A DNA stretch of 34,101 nucleotides from Betaproteobacteria bacterium (GTDB lineage: Bacteria > Pseudomonadota > Gammaproteobacteria > Burkholderiales > SG8-41): assembly GCA_025356695.1 (NCBI GenBank), contig JANXSE010000445.1:1-34101 (forward strand), in the 5' to 3' direction. The notes beneath the pieces were generated by a model, which saw nothing but the letters and a program-made list of their open reading frames with translations, was not told where the DNA came from and did no database searches. The position numbers and the translations under genes were made by a program. Below, piece after piece: positions 22,480 through 30,516 of the stretch (position 1 is the first letter of the stretch; the number at the start of each line of letters is the position of its first letter).

Positions 22480-23333
22480 GCGAAACAGATCTCGACAGCC
22501 TGCGCGACTGGATCGGCAAGACCGAATCGGCCACCGATACGGTGACGGCGTGGCCGGTTGCGGCGCTGGCAGCGACACTGGACCGCCGCGAAATGACGCC
22601 GCAGGCCGGCGAAGAATTGCCGCCATGCTGGCACTGGCTGTATTTTCTCGAAGCCAAACCATTGTCGGAACTCGGGCCCGACGGCCACCCGAAACGCGGC
22701 GGCTTTCTGCCGCCGGTGCCGCTGCCGCGTCGCATGTGGGCAGGCGGCCGGCTTGAATTTCTGCACCCCCTGCGCATCGACGATGAAATCCGCCGCGACT
22801 CGACCATCCTCAGCGTCGAACCAAAACGCGGACGCAGCGGCAACCTCGTCTTTGTCACCGTCGAACATACCGTTTCAAGCGGCGGCCGCGTCGCCGTACG
22901 CGAAGAACACGACATCGTTTATCGCGATGCGGCAAAACCCGGCGATGCACCGCCGGAAACCACACAAGGCGCCGCCCATCCGGCCTGGCAGCGCAGTGTC
23001 AGCGGCGACCCGGTGACGCTGTTCCGCTATTCGGCGCTGACCTTCAACGGCCATCGTATCCACTATGATCTCAACTACGCGCGCCACGAAGAACATTATC
23101 CCGGGCTGATTGTGCATGGTCCGTTGCAAACAACGCTGATGCTCGATCTGTGCCGGCGCCATGCGACGCGACGCGTGACCAAACTCGATTACCGCGCACG
23201 CCTGCCGCTGTTTCACGGCGAAATCTTCAGCGTCAACGGCAATCCACATGCCGGCGGCGCAACGGCGGAATTGTGGACAGCCAACGCAGCCGGACAGATC
23301 ACCATGTCGGGCATGGCAAGTTTTCAGGATTGA
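22476..23333 (+). CDS. MaoC-like hydratase with FAS1-like dehydratase domain (mesaconyl-C4-CoA hydratase family)
   Basis: A 285-residue double-hotdog protein. The N-terminal half is an FAS1-like dehydratase domain (WHWLYFLEAKPLSELGPDGH, MWAGGRLEFLHPL), and the C-terminal half has the MaoC-type motif YSALTFNGHRIHYD (185-198, with H196 and D198) and the helix EEHYPGLIVHGPL. This pattern matches mesaconyl-C4-CoA hydratase and itaconyl-CoA hydratase type proteins, as well as mitochondrial HTD2. The likely reaction is reversible hydration of an enoyl-CoA. The ATGA overlap with the upstream lyase shows translational coupling. Exact substrate is inferred from family only. Confidence 0.9.
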   Translation: MSETDLDSLRDWIGKTESATDTVTAWPVAALAATLDRREMTPQAGEELPPCWHWLYFLEAKPLSELGPDGHPKRGGFLPPVPLPRRMWAGGRLEFLHPLRIDDEIRRDSTILSVEPKRGRSGNLVFVTVEHTVSSGGRVAVREEHDIVYRDAAKPGDAPPETTQGAAHPAWQRSVSGDPVTLFRYSALTFNGHRIHYDLNYARHEEHYPGLIVHGPLQTTLMLDLCRRHATRRVTKLDYRARLPLFHGEIFSVNGNPHAGGATAELWTANAAGQITMSGMASFQD

Positions 23334-23355
23334 CGATCGAATGAGGGTAGTGAAA

Positions 23356-24147
23356 ATGCTGCGATACGCGTTTGCCGTACTGCTGGGGTTTGCAGGCGTT
23401 TGCGCAACCACGCAAGCCGCCGAGGAGATCGTCACACTGACAACACGGCCGGGCGTGACCCAGTCCTACCTGCTAACCCAAAACGGCGACGAAACGCGTC
23501 GCTTCGTTGCCATTTTGTTTTCGGGCGGCGCGGGCAACATCAATCTGCGACGGCGCGACGACGGCCAATTCACCGGCAGCGATAACTTTCTGATCCGCTC
23601 ACGCGAACTGTTCGTCAAGTCGGGCATTGCCACCGCAGCCGTTGACGGCCCCTCCGACATGAGCAGCATGACGGACGGCTTTCGCATGAGCGACAAACAC
23701 GCCGCCGACATCGCGCTTGTCGTCAAAGATCTGCGTAGCCGTTTCCCGCAGGCGAAACTGTTCCTTGTCGGCACCAGTCGCGGCACCGTATCAGCCGCCT
23801 ACAACGGACTGGCACTGGGTAGCGGCATCGACGGCGTCATCCTCACTTCGAGCGTGTTCAATACAAGCCGCGCAGGCGGCGGCGTCAGCGGTGTGGATTT
23901 TTCGCAGTTGAAGGCGTCGCTGCTGTTCGTGCATCACCGTGAGGACAACTGCAATGTCTGCCCCTACAGTGGTGCAGCGCGACTGGCTGACCGCTATCCA
24001 CTCATCTCGGTGAGCGGTGGACTGCCGCCCCAATCCGGCCCCTGCGACCCATTGAGCCAGCACGGCTACTTCGGCAAGGAGGCCGAAACCGTCGGCGCCA
24101 TCAGTTTGTGGATCGCCGGCAAGCAGCATCCCGCAGAAGTGAAATAA
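23356..24147 (+). CDS. Secreted alpha/beta hydrolase
   Basis: A 263-residue protein with a signal peptide (MLRYAFAVLLGFAGVCATTQ, cleavage near QAAEE). The hydrolase fold is shown by FVAILFSGGAGNINL (50-64), the nucleophile elbow G139-T140-S141-R142-G143, the second acid region SLLFVHHREDNCNVC, and a His in SQHGYFG near the end. Cys residues in DNCNVCPY may form a disulphide, suitable for a periplasmic enzyme. Substrate unknown. Two starts are possible: the ATG at 23341, or the one used here, which has GAGGG eight bases upstream. It follows the MaoC-like gene by 22 bases and may be co-transcribed. Confidence 0.85.
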   Translation: MLRYAFAVLLGFAGVCATTQAAEEIVTLTTRPGVTQSYLLTQNGDETRRFVAILFSGGAGNINLRRRDDGQFTGSDNFLIRSRELFVKSGIATAAVDGPSDMSSMTDGFRMSDKHAADIALVVKDLRSRFPQAKLFLVGTSRGTVSAAYNGLALGSGIDGVILTSSVFNTSRAGGGVSGVDFSQLKASLLFVHHREDNCNVCPYSGAARLADRYPLISVSGGLPPQSGPCDPLSQHGYFGKEAETVGAISLWIAGKQHPAEVK

Positions 24148-24162
24148 CGCCGCGCAGCCGGT

Positions 24163-24765
24163 TTATTTTTTCGGCGCGACCACACGCAGATGGGACTTCA
24201 CGGCTTTGACACCGTCGAGCCCGCGTACTTTCGCCACTGTAATTTTCGCTTCTTCAGTCGATTGCGCCACGCCCATCAGCACCACGTTGCCATTGACTGT
24301 TTTCCAGCGCATGTTGACCGAACTGACGCCCCTGGCCGCAGTCAGGACGGCGTCGATCTTGGTATCGACGGTTTTGTCCTTGAGCAGACTGCCGTCATCG
24401 CCCTCTTTGCGGATCACCACCAGTTCATTGGCCAGCGACCGAATGCGCTTGTCCTGGCGCACGACGTCGGCGACGCGTTTTTTCGCGTCGTCGCTTTGCA
24501 CCGCGCCGGCCAGCACCACATGCTGCGCAAACACCAGTAGCGTGACGCCCTTCCACTCCGCCTTTTTGTCGTCGAGCAACCGCGAGTTGGCACCAGCGGC
24601 GATCTCGGTGTCGGTGGCGACTTCCGTTTTGCTGCGCGCATCCATCGCCGTGGACACCACCTTGCCGGCCAGCGACAGCGGATTGAATTGCGCCGGAGTA
24701 CGGCCCGCGCCCACTGCAAGCACCAGCGCCCCGGTCACCAGCAGCAACATCTGATTGATTTTCAT
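24163..24765 (-). CDS. Exported protein with two BON domains
   Basis: A 200-residue protein with a signal peptide (MKINQMLLLVTGALVLAVGA) and two BON (OsmY-like) domains, at about residues 50-120 (VTLLVFAQHVVLAGAVQSDD, VRQDKRIRSLANELVVI) and 130-197 (MRWKTVNGNVVLMGVAQSTE, VRGLDGVKAVKSHLRVV). BON domains are thought to bind phospholipids and protect the envelope in osmotic stress. Whether this one is anchored is not clear. A GGAGG just before the ATG supports the start. It is convergent with the secreted hydrolase and lies downstream of the ammonium transporter terminator. Confidence 0.9.
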   Translation of the reverse strand: MKINQMLLLVTGALVLAVGAGRTPAQFNPLSLAGKVVSTAMDARSKTEVATDTEIAAGANSRLLDDKKAEWKGVTLLVFAQHVVLAGAVQSDDAKKRVADVVRQDKRIRSLANELVVIRKEGDDGSLLKDKTVDTKIDAVLTAARGVSSVNMRWKTVNGNVVLMGVAQSTEEAKITVAKVRGLDGVKAVKSHLRVVAPKK

Positions 24766-24835
24766 GCCAGCCTCCGCGCATTGAAACGCATAACGCCAGC
24801 ATACGCCGCATCCAGACGGCAGTGAAAGCGGCGAT

Positions 24836-24861
24836 AAAAAAGGCCGGCGTCGCCGCCGGCC
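24836..24861 (-). terminator. Intrinsic terminator of the ammonium transporter gene
   Basis: On the minus strand GGCCGGCG (24861-24854) pairs with CGCCGGCC (24849-24842) around a 4-base loop, followed by six T. It is 31 bases after the transporter stop and is a strong rho-independent terminator. Confidence 0.92.
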
Positions 24862-24891
24862 CGAATGCTCTGCCGCATTGACCCGGGAACC

Positions 24892-26094
24892 TTACCAGTT
24901 GGCCTCGCGCTCCGGCGTAGCACCGATCTTGTGGATGCTCAGATCGGAGCCCTCGAACTCCTGCTCGGCGTCGAGACGAATGCCGAACATCGCTTTCAGC
25001 GTGCCATAGACGATTGCGCCGCCGATAACGGCGACCGCGATGCCAAGTGCGGTGCCGGCGAGTTGCGCGCTGAATGTGACCCCCCCGAGCCCGCCCATGC
25101 TCTTCACACCGAAGATGCCGGCCGCAATGCCGCCCCACGCGCCACACAAACCGTGCAGCGGCCATACGCCCAGCACGTCGTCAATTTTCCAACGGTTTTG
25201 CGTGACGGTGAACATCACCACGAACAAAGCACCGGCGACACCCCCGGTGACCAGGGCGCCAATCGGATGCATGATGTCGGAACCCGCGCACACCGCGACC
25301 AACCCGGCAAGCGGGCCGTTATGCACAAAACCCGGATCGTTACGCCCGAGCACCAGCGCGACGATGGTGCCACCGGCCATCGCCATCAGCGAATTGACGG
25401 CGACGAGGCCACTGATCTTGTCGATGGTTTGCGCCGACATCACGTTAAAGCCGAACCAGCCGACCGACAGTATCCACGCGCCGAGCGCCAGAAACGGAAT
25501 GCTCGACGGCGGATGCGCGCTGACGCGGCCGTCTTTGGTGTAACGCCCGGTGCGCGCACCGAGCAACAGCACTGCGATCAACGCAATCCAGCCGCCGACG
25601 GCATGCACGACCACCGAACCGGCGAAGTCATGGAAGGTCTCGCCGGTAGTCGCCTTGATCCACGCCTGCACCCCGTAATGTTCGTTCCAGGCGATGCCTT
25701 CAAAGAACGGATAGACGAAACCGACGATGAGAAAAGTCGCGGCAATTTGCGGATTGAATTTGGCGCGCTCGGCAATGCCGCCCGAGACGATTGCCGGCAC
25801 GGCGGCGGCAAAGGTCAGCAGAAAAAAGAATTTGACCAGTTCAAATCCGCTTTTCTCCACCAGCTGGTCGGCGCTGCCCATGAAATTCACGCCATACGCA
25901 ATGCCGTAACCGATAAAGAAATAGGCAACGGTCGAGATCGAAAAGTCGCTGAGGATTTTTACCAGCGCGTTGACCTGGCTTTTCTTGCGCACCGTGCCGA
26001 GTTCGAGAAAGGCAAATCCCGAATGCATGGCCAGCACCATGATCGCGCCCAGCAAAATGAACAAAACATCGCTACCCGACTTCAAGTTCTCCAT
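24892..26094 (-). CDS. amt: Ammonium transporter (Amt family)
   Basis: A 400-residue inner-membrane protein with the usual 11 hydrophobic segments. Conserved Amt residues are present: the Asp in FHDFAGSVVVHAVGG (D156), the twin pore His (H164 and H314, the latter in WPLHGLCGAWGG), the FVYPFFEGIAW segment and DPGFVHNGPLAGLVAVCAG. The protein conducts ammonium into the cell under nitrogen limitation. GGAGG is three to four bases before the chosen ATG. Most Amt genes are paired with a PII gene (glnK), but none is adjacent here. A candidate sigma-54 promoter upstream fits nitrogen control. The frame extends upstream into the AT-rich leader without support. Confidence 0.95.
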   Translation of the reverse strand: MENLKSGSDVLFILLGAIMVLAMHSGFAFLELGTVRKKSQVNALVKILSDFSISTVAYFFIGYGIAYGVNFMGSADQLVEKSGFELVKFFFLLTFAAAVPAIVSGGIAERAKFNPQIAATFLIVGFVYPFFEGIAWNEHYGVQAWIKATTGETFHDFAGSVVVHAVGGWIALIAVLLLGARTGRYTKDGRVSAHPPSSIPFLALGAWILSVGWFGFNVMSAQTIDKISGLVAVNSLMAMAGGTIVALVLGRNDPGFVHNGPLAGLVAVCAGSDIMHPIGALVTGGVAGALFVVMFTVTQNRWKIDDVLGVWPLHGLCGAWGGIAAGIFGVKSMGGLGGVTFSAQLAGTALGIAVAVIGGAIVYGTLKAMFGIRLDAEQEFEGSDLSIHKIGATPEREANW

Positions 26095-26206
26095 GCGCCT
26101 CCCCCAGTTTAAAAAGCCCCCGTATAAAGCAATTTTCGTTCCTTTAACTAATATCGTTGTTTTAGAATGATATTTTTTAATATGTTCTTTATAAATCATC
26201 AAATGC

Positions 26207-26221
26207 GCACATTCACAGTGC
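26207..26221. promoter_or_regulatory. GCAC-N7-GTGC, possible NtrC-like site
   Basis: The dyad GCAC-N7-GTGC has the spacing of known NtrC sites. It lies close to the expected transcription start of the sigma-54 candidate, not upstream of it, so its role is doubtful. Confidence 0.25.
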
Positions 26222-26227
26222 ACAACA

Positions 26228-26243
26228 TGCAAATACCGCACCA
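26228..26243 (-). promoter_or_regulatory. Candidate sigma-54 promoter of amt
   Basis: Read on the minus strand, TGGTGCGGTATTTGCA matches the -24/-12 pattern, with GG and GC exactly ten bases apart and TTGCA at -12. Transcription would start near 26216, giving an AT-rich leader of about 120 bases. Control of amt genes by RpoN and NtrC is established in many Proteobacteria; the site here is by sequence only. Confidence 0.5.
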
Positions 26244-26300
26244 TTGAAAAGCATTTTTGGTCTGCGCAGCGGTTGCACAGAGCACCCCGGCACATACCCC

Positions 26301-26330
26301 TTGAAAATGCTGTAACTGATTGAGTAATTT
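26301..26330 (+). promoter_or_regulatory. Candidate sigma-70 promoter of the GspE/PulE-type gene
   Basis: TTGAAA (26301-26306) and TAATTT (26325-26330) are separated by 18 bases. The distance to the ATG at 26355 is only 24 bases, so the mRNA would have a leader of about 15-20 bases. No clear ribosome site is present in it. Confidence 0.4.
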
Positions 26331-26354
26331 AAAAAATACGTTTATATTCCACTG

Positions 26355-28184
26355 ATGGCCGATCCCGTAATCACTAGCGCCCCGAATACCGCCGGACTTG
26401 CCGGTATACCGCCGGGACGCCGGGTTACGCTCGATCCGGTACTACGCGATCTGGTTGCCGACGGACTGGTTACCAAAGAGGATGCAGACCGCCTGATTGC
26501 GGATCGCCGCATCAATCGTGGCGAACATCATCCGCTAGTGGTACTTGACGAACAGAAGCTCAAAGATCCGCGCAACCCGCGCAAACTGCTGCACCTTGAA
26601 GCACTGACCGAATGGATGGCCGGCAAGGTCGGCATGCCCTACCTGCATATCGATCCGTTCAAAATCGATTTCGCGGCGGTCACCAAATTGATGTCGACCG
26701 CCTATGCGCAGCGCTACCGCATCCTGCCGGTGGGCGTGAACGACCGCGAAGCCACCATCGCCACCTGCGAACCTTTTGTGCGCGACTGGGAAGCCTCGCT
26801 CAAGCAGATCCTGCGGCTCGAGATCAAGCGCGTCATCGCCAACCCGCTCGACATCCAGAATTACATCGTCGAGTTCTTCAACCTGCAGAAATCGGTGCGC
26901 GGCGCCACCGCCAAGGACCAGGGCGCCTACAGCTCGATCGCGAATTTCGAACAGCTGGTACAACTGGGCAAGAGCGGCAAACTCGACGCCAACGACCAGC
27001 ACGTCATCCACATCTGCGACTGGTTGTTCAACTATGCGTTCGACCAGCGCGCCAGCGACATCCACCTCGAACCGCGGCGCGAAGTCGGCAACGTGCGCTT
27101 CCGTATCGACGGCGTGTTGCACAACGTCTACCAGATCCCGACAACGGTGATGGCAGCAATGACCAGCCGCATCAAGGTGCTTGGCCGCATGGACGTCGTC
27201 GAGAAACGCCGTCCGCAGGACGGCCGCATAAAGACCATCACGCCTGATGGCAGCGAGGTTGAGCTGCGCCTGTCGACCATGCCGACCGCATTCGGCGAAA
27301 AACTCGTCATGCGGATTTTCAATCCGGATGTGCTTGTCAAGAATTTCAGCGATCTCGGCTTCACCGACGACGACATGAAAAAATGGGACGGGATGATTTC
27401 CAAGCCGCACGGCATCATCCTCGTCACCGGCCCCACCGGCTCAGGCAAGACCACCACGCTCTACTCGACACTCAAGCACCTCGCCAAACCCGAGGTCAAC
27501 GTGTGCACGATCGAAGACCCGATCGAAATGGTCGAACCGCAGTTCAACCAGATGCAGGTGCAGCAGAACATCGGCGTCGATTTCGCCACTGGCATCCGCA
27601 CGCTGATGCGGCAGGACCCCGACATCATTATGGTCGGCGAGATCCGCGATCTGGAAACCGCCGAAATGGCGATCCAGTCGGCGCTGACCGGTCACCTCGT
27701 GCTCTCGACGCTGCATACCAATGATTCGCCGGCCGCCATCACGCGCATGCTCGATCTTGGTGTGCCGTCTTATCTTCTGAATTCGACCGTGTTGGGCGTG
27801 ATGGCGCAGCGCCTGGTGCGCGTGCTGTGCCCGGCCTGCAAGGAAAAACACGAACTCGAGGATTCGGCGTGGGAACTGCTGGTGTCGCCGTGGAAAGCGC
27901 CGAAACCCGACGTCACCTATCTCGCCAAGGGCTGCCTCGACTGCCGCATGACGGGCTACGTCGGCCGCATCGGTATCTACGAGATGATGGTGCTCAACAG
28001 CGACATCCGCACCATGATCAATGAAAGAACCGACATGGACAAACTGCGCGAGCAGGCCTACCGTGAAGGCGTCAAACCACTGCGTATCAGCGGCGCGCTG
28101 AAGGTAGCCGCCGGCATCACTACCGTCGATGAAGTGATGAAAGTCGCGCCGCCGATGCACGACCGGCGCAACGCGCACCGCTGA
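26355..28184 (+). CDS. GspE/PulE-type secretion/pilus assembly ATPase
   Basis: A 609-residue hexameric traffic ATPase. The N-terminal part (about 22-180) is an MshEN-like domain. It is followed by the RASDIHLEPR block (232-241), Walker A GPTGSGKT (359-366), the Asp box TIEDPIE (385-391), Walker B IIMVGEIRD (424-432), the His box TGHLVLSTLHTND, and a zinc-binding tetracysteine motif (C492, C495, C527, C530). Such ATPases drive type II secretion or type IV pilus extension from the cytoplasmic face. No pilin, PilC or secretin gene is near, so this is a stand-alone copy of unknown machine. The ribosome site is poor. It may have a diguanylate-binding MshEN. Confidence 0.95.
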   Translation: MADPVITSAPNTAGLAGIPPGRRVTLDPVLRDLVADGLVTKEDADRLIADRRINRGEHHPLVVLDEQKLKDPRNPRKLLHLEALTEWMAGKVGMPYLHIDPFKIDFAAVTKLMSTAYAQRYRILPVGVNDREATIATCEPFVRDWEASLKQILRLEIKRVIANPLDIQNYIVEFFNLQKSVRGATAKDQGAYSSIANFEQLVQLGKSGKLDANDQHVIHICDWLFNYAFDQRASDIHLEPRREVGNVRFRIDGVLHNVYQIPTTVMAAMTSRIKVLGRMDVVEKRRPQDGRIKTITPDGSEVELRLSTMPTAFGEKLVMRIFNPDVLVKNFSDLGFTDDDMKKWDGMISKPHGIILVTGPTGSGKTTTLYSTLKHLAKPEVNVCTIEDPIEMVEPQFNQMQVQQNIGVDFATGIRTLMRQDPDIIMVGEIRDLETAEMAIQSALTGHLVLSTLHTNDSPAAITRMLDLGVPSYLLNSTVLGVMAQRLVRVLCPACKEKHELEDSAWELLVSPWKAPKPDVTYLAKGCLDCRMTGYVGRIGIYEMMVLNSDIRTMINERTDMDKLREQAYREGVKPLRISGALKVAAGITTVDEVMKVAPPMHDRRNAHR

Positions 28185-28205
28185 AATAGCACGCCCTCCG
28201 GTTTC

Positions 28206-28760
28206 TTACCGCGCGGTTTCCACAGACTTCAACACCACCGGCTCGACCAGCACGCTGTTCTGCGCGTCAGCGAGCCAGACCTGCCCTTCCTGGATCGTGC
28301 AATTGAGCTGCATGTTGCGCTCGGCCTGTTTCGCCAGTTCACGGCACGCCGCCACCGGCAGTTGAACCACCGATAAATTCGCGCAGCGCTCAACGTCTCC
28401 GGCGACCTTTTTCCACCAGAGATCAGTACCGTGCCCGCCGTAGGCGTAGACGACTACACGGTCGGCGCGGCCACAGGCGCGGCGCATGTGCTTTTCGTCG
28501 GGCTGCCCGATCTCGATCCACAGCTTGATGGCACCGGTCAGGTCCTTCAGCCACAAATCCGGCTCGTCTTCATCGCTAAGCCCCTTGCCGAACGACAGCA
28601 GTTCGTCGGCATGCAGCGCAAACGCCAGCACGCGCACCATCATGCGCTCGTCGGTCTCCGAGGGATGGCGCGCGATGGTCAGGGCGTGACCCTGGAAATA
28701 ATTGCGTTCCATATCTGCAATCTGCAGATCGGCCTTGCAGACGGTAGCCTTGATGGCCAT
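28206..28760 (-). CDS. yaeQ: YaeQ family protein
   Basis: A 184-residue full-length YaeQ protein. It starts MAIKATVCKADLQIADMERN, followed by HPSETDERMMVRVLAFALHA, DEPDLWLKDLTGAIKLWIEIG in two pieces and the GQPDEKHMRRACGRADRVVV block, all well conserved. YaeQ has a PD-(D/E)XK nuclease-like fold; its cellular role is not settled. Its start shares one base with the stop of the VWA gene, so it is the last gene of the MoxR run, convergent with the GspE-like gene. Confidence 0.95.
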   Translation of the reverse strand: MAIKATVCKADLQIADMERNYFQGHALTIARHPSETDERMMVRVLAFALHADELLSFGKGLSDEDEPDLWLKDLTGAIKLWIEIGQPDEKHMRRACGRADRVVVYAYGGHGTDLWWKKVAGDVERCANLSVVQLPVAACRELAKQAERNMQLNCTIQEGQVWLADAQNSVLVEPVVLKSVETAR

Positions 28761-29944
28761 CAGTGGCCCTTGCTCAGGCGCCGCATCGCGCGGTCCAGTC
28801 CGTCGAGCGTCAGCGGAAACATGCGTTCACCGATCAGATCGCGCGTCATGCGGATCGACTCGTGGTAGTCCCACATCGACTCCGGCTGCGGGTTGATCCA
28901 GACCGCATCCTTGTAGATGTCGAAGATGCGCTGTATCCACACCGAACCCGCCTCCGGGTTCGAATGCTCGACGCTGCCGCCGGGATAGGCAATTTCGTAG
29001 GGGCTCATGGTCGCATCACCGACGAAGATCACCTTATAGTCGTGCGGATACTTGTGCAGTACGTCCCAGGTCGCCATGCGTTCGGTGTTGCGCCGCCGGT
29101 TGTCCTTCCACACGCGCTCATACAGAAAATTGTGGAAGTAGAAATATTCGAGATGCTTGAACTCGGTGCGCGCCGCCGAAAACAGCTGCTCACAGATCTG
29201 CACGTGATCGTCCATCGAGCCGCCGACGTCGAAAAACAGCAATACCTTCACGCTGTTGTGGCGCTCGGGCACCATCTTGATGTCGAGCCAGCCGGCGTTG
29301 CGCGCAGTCGAGCGTATCGTGTCATCAAGATCGAGTTCTTCGGGATTGCCCTGGCGTGCGAACTTGCGCAGTCGTTTCAACGCCACCTTGATGTTGCGCG
29401 TGCCGATCTCCACCGAATCGTCGAGGTTCCTGAACTCGCGCTGGTCCCACACCTTGACCGCGCGACGGTACCGCGACTCGTGCTGGCCGATGCGCACGCC
29501 TTCGGGGTTGTAGCCGTAGGCGCCGAACGGGCTGGTACCGGCGGTGCCGATCCATTTCGAGCCGCCCTGATGGCGGCCCTTCTGTTCTTCAAGACGCTGC
29601 CTCAGCGTCTCCATCAGTTTTTCCCAGCCGCCCAGCGATTCGATCAGTTTCTTTTCTTCCCCGCTCAGATTTTTCTCGGCCAGCTTCTTCAGCCATTCCT
29701 CCGGAATCATGGCGTTGATGCCCTCCGGCACTGCGGTGATGCCCTTGAAGTAGGCGCCGAAGACGCGGTCGAATTTATCGTAGTTCGATTCGTCCTTGAC
29801 CATGCAGGCGCGCGACAGGTAGTAGAAATCGTCGATACTGCCGTGGATGACGTGTTTTTCCAGCGCCTCGAGCAGCGTCAGAAACTCGCGCACGGAAACC
29901 GGCAAACCGCCCTGCTTCAGCTTGAGGAAAAATTCGATCAGCAT
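28760..29944 (-). CDS. VWA domain protein, CoxE-like
   Basis: A 394-residue cytoplasmic protein. The N-terminal helical part (1-130) starts MLIEFFLKLKQGGLPVSVRE and the C-terminal half is a von Willebrand A domain with metal site LLFFDVGGSMDDH (D239, G241, S243, so DxGxS in place of DxSxS) and VIFVGDATMSPYE. CoxE-type proteins work with MoxR/CoxD AAA ATPases as metal-enzyme assembly or activation factors; in Oligotropha CoxD and CoxE are needed for the CO dehydrogenase copper-molybdenum site. The start ATG overlaps the glycosylase gene end by seven bases. The upstream open frame is a shadow. Confidence 0.9.
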   Translation of the reverse strand: MLIEFFLKLKQGGLPVSVREFLTLLEALEKHVIHGSIDDFYYLSRACMVKDESNYDKFDRVFGAYFKGITAVPEGINAMIPEEWLKKLAEKNLSGEEKKLIESLGGWEKLMETLRQRLEEQKGRHQGGSKWIGTAGTSPFGAYGYNPEGVRIGQHESRYRRAVKVWDQREFRNLDDSVEIGTRNIKVALKRLRKFARQGNPEELDLDDTIRSTARNAGWLDIKMVPERHNSVKVLLFFDVGGSMDDHVQICEQLFSAARTEFKHLEYFYFHNFLYERVWKDNRRRNTERMATWDVLHKYPHDYKVIFVGDATMSPYEIAYPGGSVEHSNPEAGSVWIQRIFDIYKDAVWINPQPESMWDYHESIRMTRDLIGERMFPLTLDGLDRAMRRLSKGH

Positions 29945-30516
29945 TTGGAACGCGATGCGTGGGATGCGCGACGCGCGGCTGACGCGCTTGAGCGGCGCGC
30001 CAGCGCGCCAGCGGCGGGCACTGCACCCGTCGCCGCCCCGATCCGCCGCCATTGTTCGAGCTTGGCTGCGTAACCCAGCGTGTAAGCCGGGCTCGACGAC
30101 GGCAGCACTGCCGTGTCATAGCCCCAGGCGGCAAACTGTCGCTCGAATTTTCCGGCGGATTTGCCATTGAAAAATATCCGTCGCAAGCCACTGGCGACGC
30201 CGGTGACAAGAACAAAATCGTTGTGTCGCGGCTCGCGGATATCGGCGTCCAGACTACCCTCGCGCACGCAGGCACCGATCACATCCCACAGCCCGATGCG
30301 ATGGGCAAGCAGCGTGCGCTTGCGCGTTTCACAATCCATCTCGGACAAGGGTTCGCCGATTGCGGTACCGACCAGCCGCCAGAACTGGTTCTGCGGATGG
30401 CCGTAGTATTGCGCCTTGCCCAGTGAGGCAACACTCGGGAAACTGCCGAGGATCAGCGTTTCGACACCGGCATCGATCACCGGCGAAAAACCTGTCGCCG
30501 CTTTGGCCACTGACAA
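29938..30516 (-). CDS. DNA-deoxyinosine glycosylase (UDG family 6, HDG type)
   Basis: A 192-residue uracil-DNA glycosylase superfamily protein. It shows TLILGSFPSVASLGKAQYYG in two pieces (the motif 1 loop), HPQNQFWRLVG, GLWDVIGACVREGSLDADIR and the C-terminal LPSSSPAYT motif. This combination marks hypoxanthine-DNA glycosylases, which remove deaminated adenine from DNA. The tail after about residue 160 is Ala/Arg-rich and extra compared with most members. The start is TTG at 30516, immediately after the MoxR stop; GTG at 30510 is the alternative. Its position between MoxR and VWA genes is unusual. Confidence 0.85.
   Translation of the reverse strand: MSVAKAATGFSPVIDAGVETLILGSFPSVASLGKAQYYGHPQNQFWRLVGTAIGEPLSEMDCETRKRTLLAHRIGLWDVIGACVREGSLDADIREPRHNDFVLVTGVASGLRRIFFNGKSAGKFERQFAAWGYDTAVLPSSSPAYTLGYAAKLEQWRRIGAATGAVPAAGALARRSSASAARRASHASRSKC

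Noticed and set aside
21382..22662. A 426-codon minus-strand frame over the lyase and hydratase genes.
   Set aside because: Its amino-acid content (many Ala, Asp, His and Arg) is typical of an antisense frame in GC-rich DNA, and the plus-strand genes have clear families.
28763..30073. A 436-codon plus-strand frame antisense to the VWA gene.
   Set aside because: The VWA protein on the opposite strand has a metal-site motif and coupled neighbours; the plus frame has no family look.
30052..30516. A frameshifted or fused glycosylase because of the Ala/Arg-rich C-terminal tail.
   Set aside because: The frame is continuous and its end overlaps the VWA start as expected for coupled genes. The tail is probably a natural extension.
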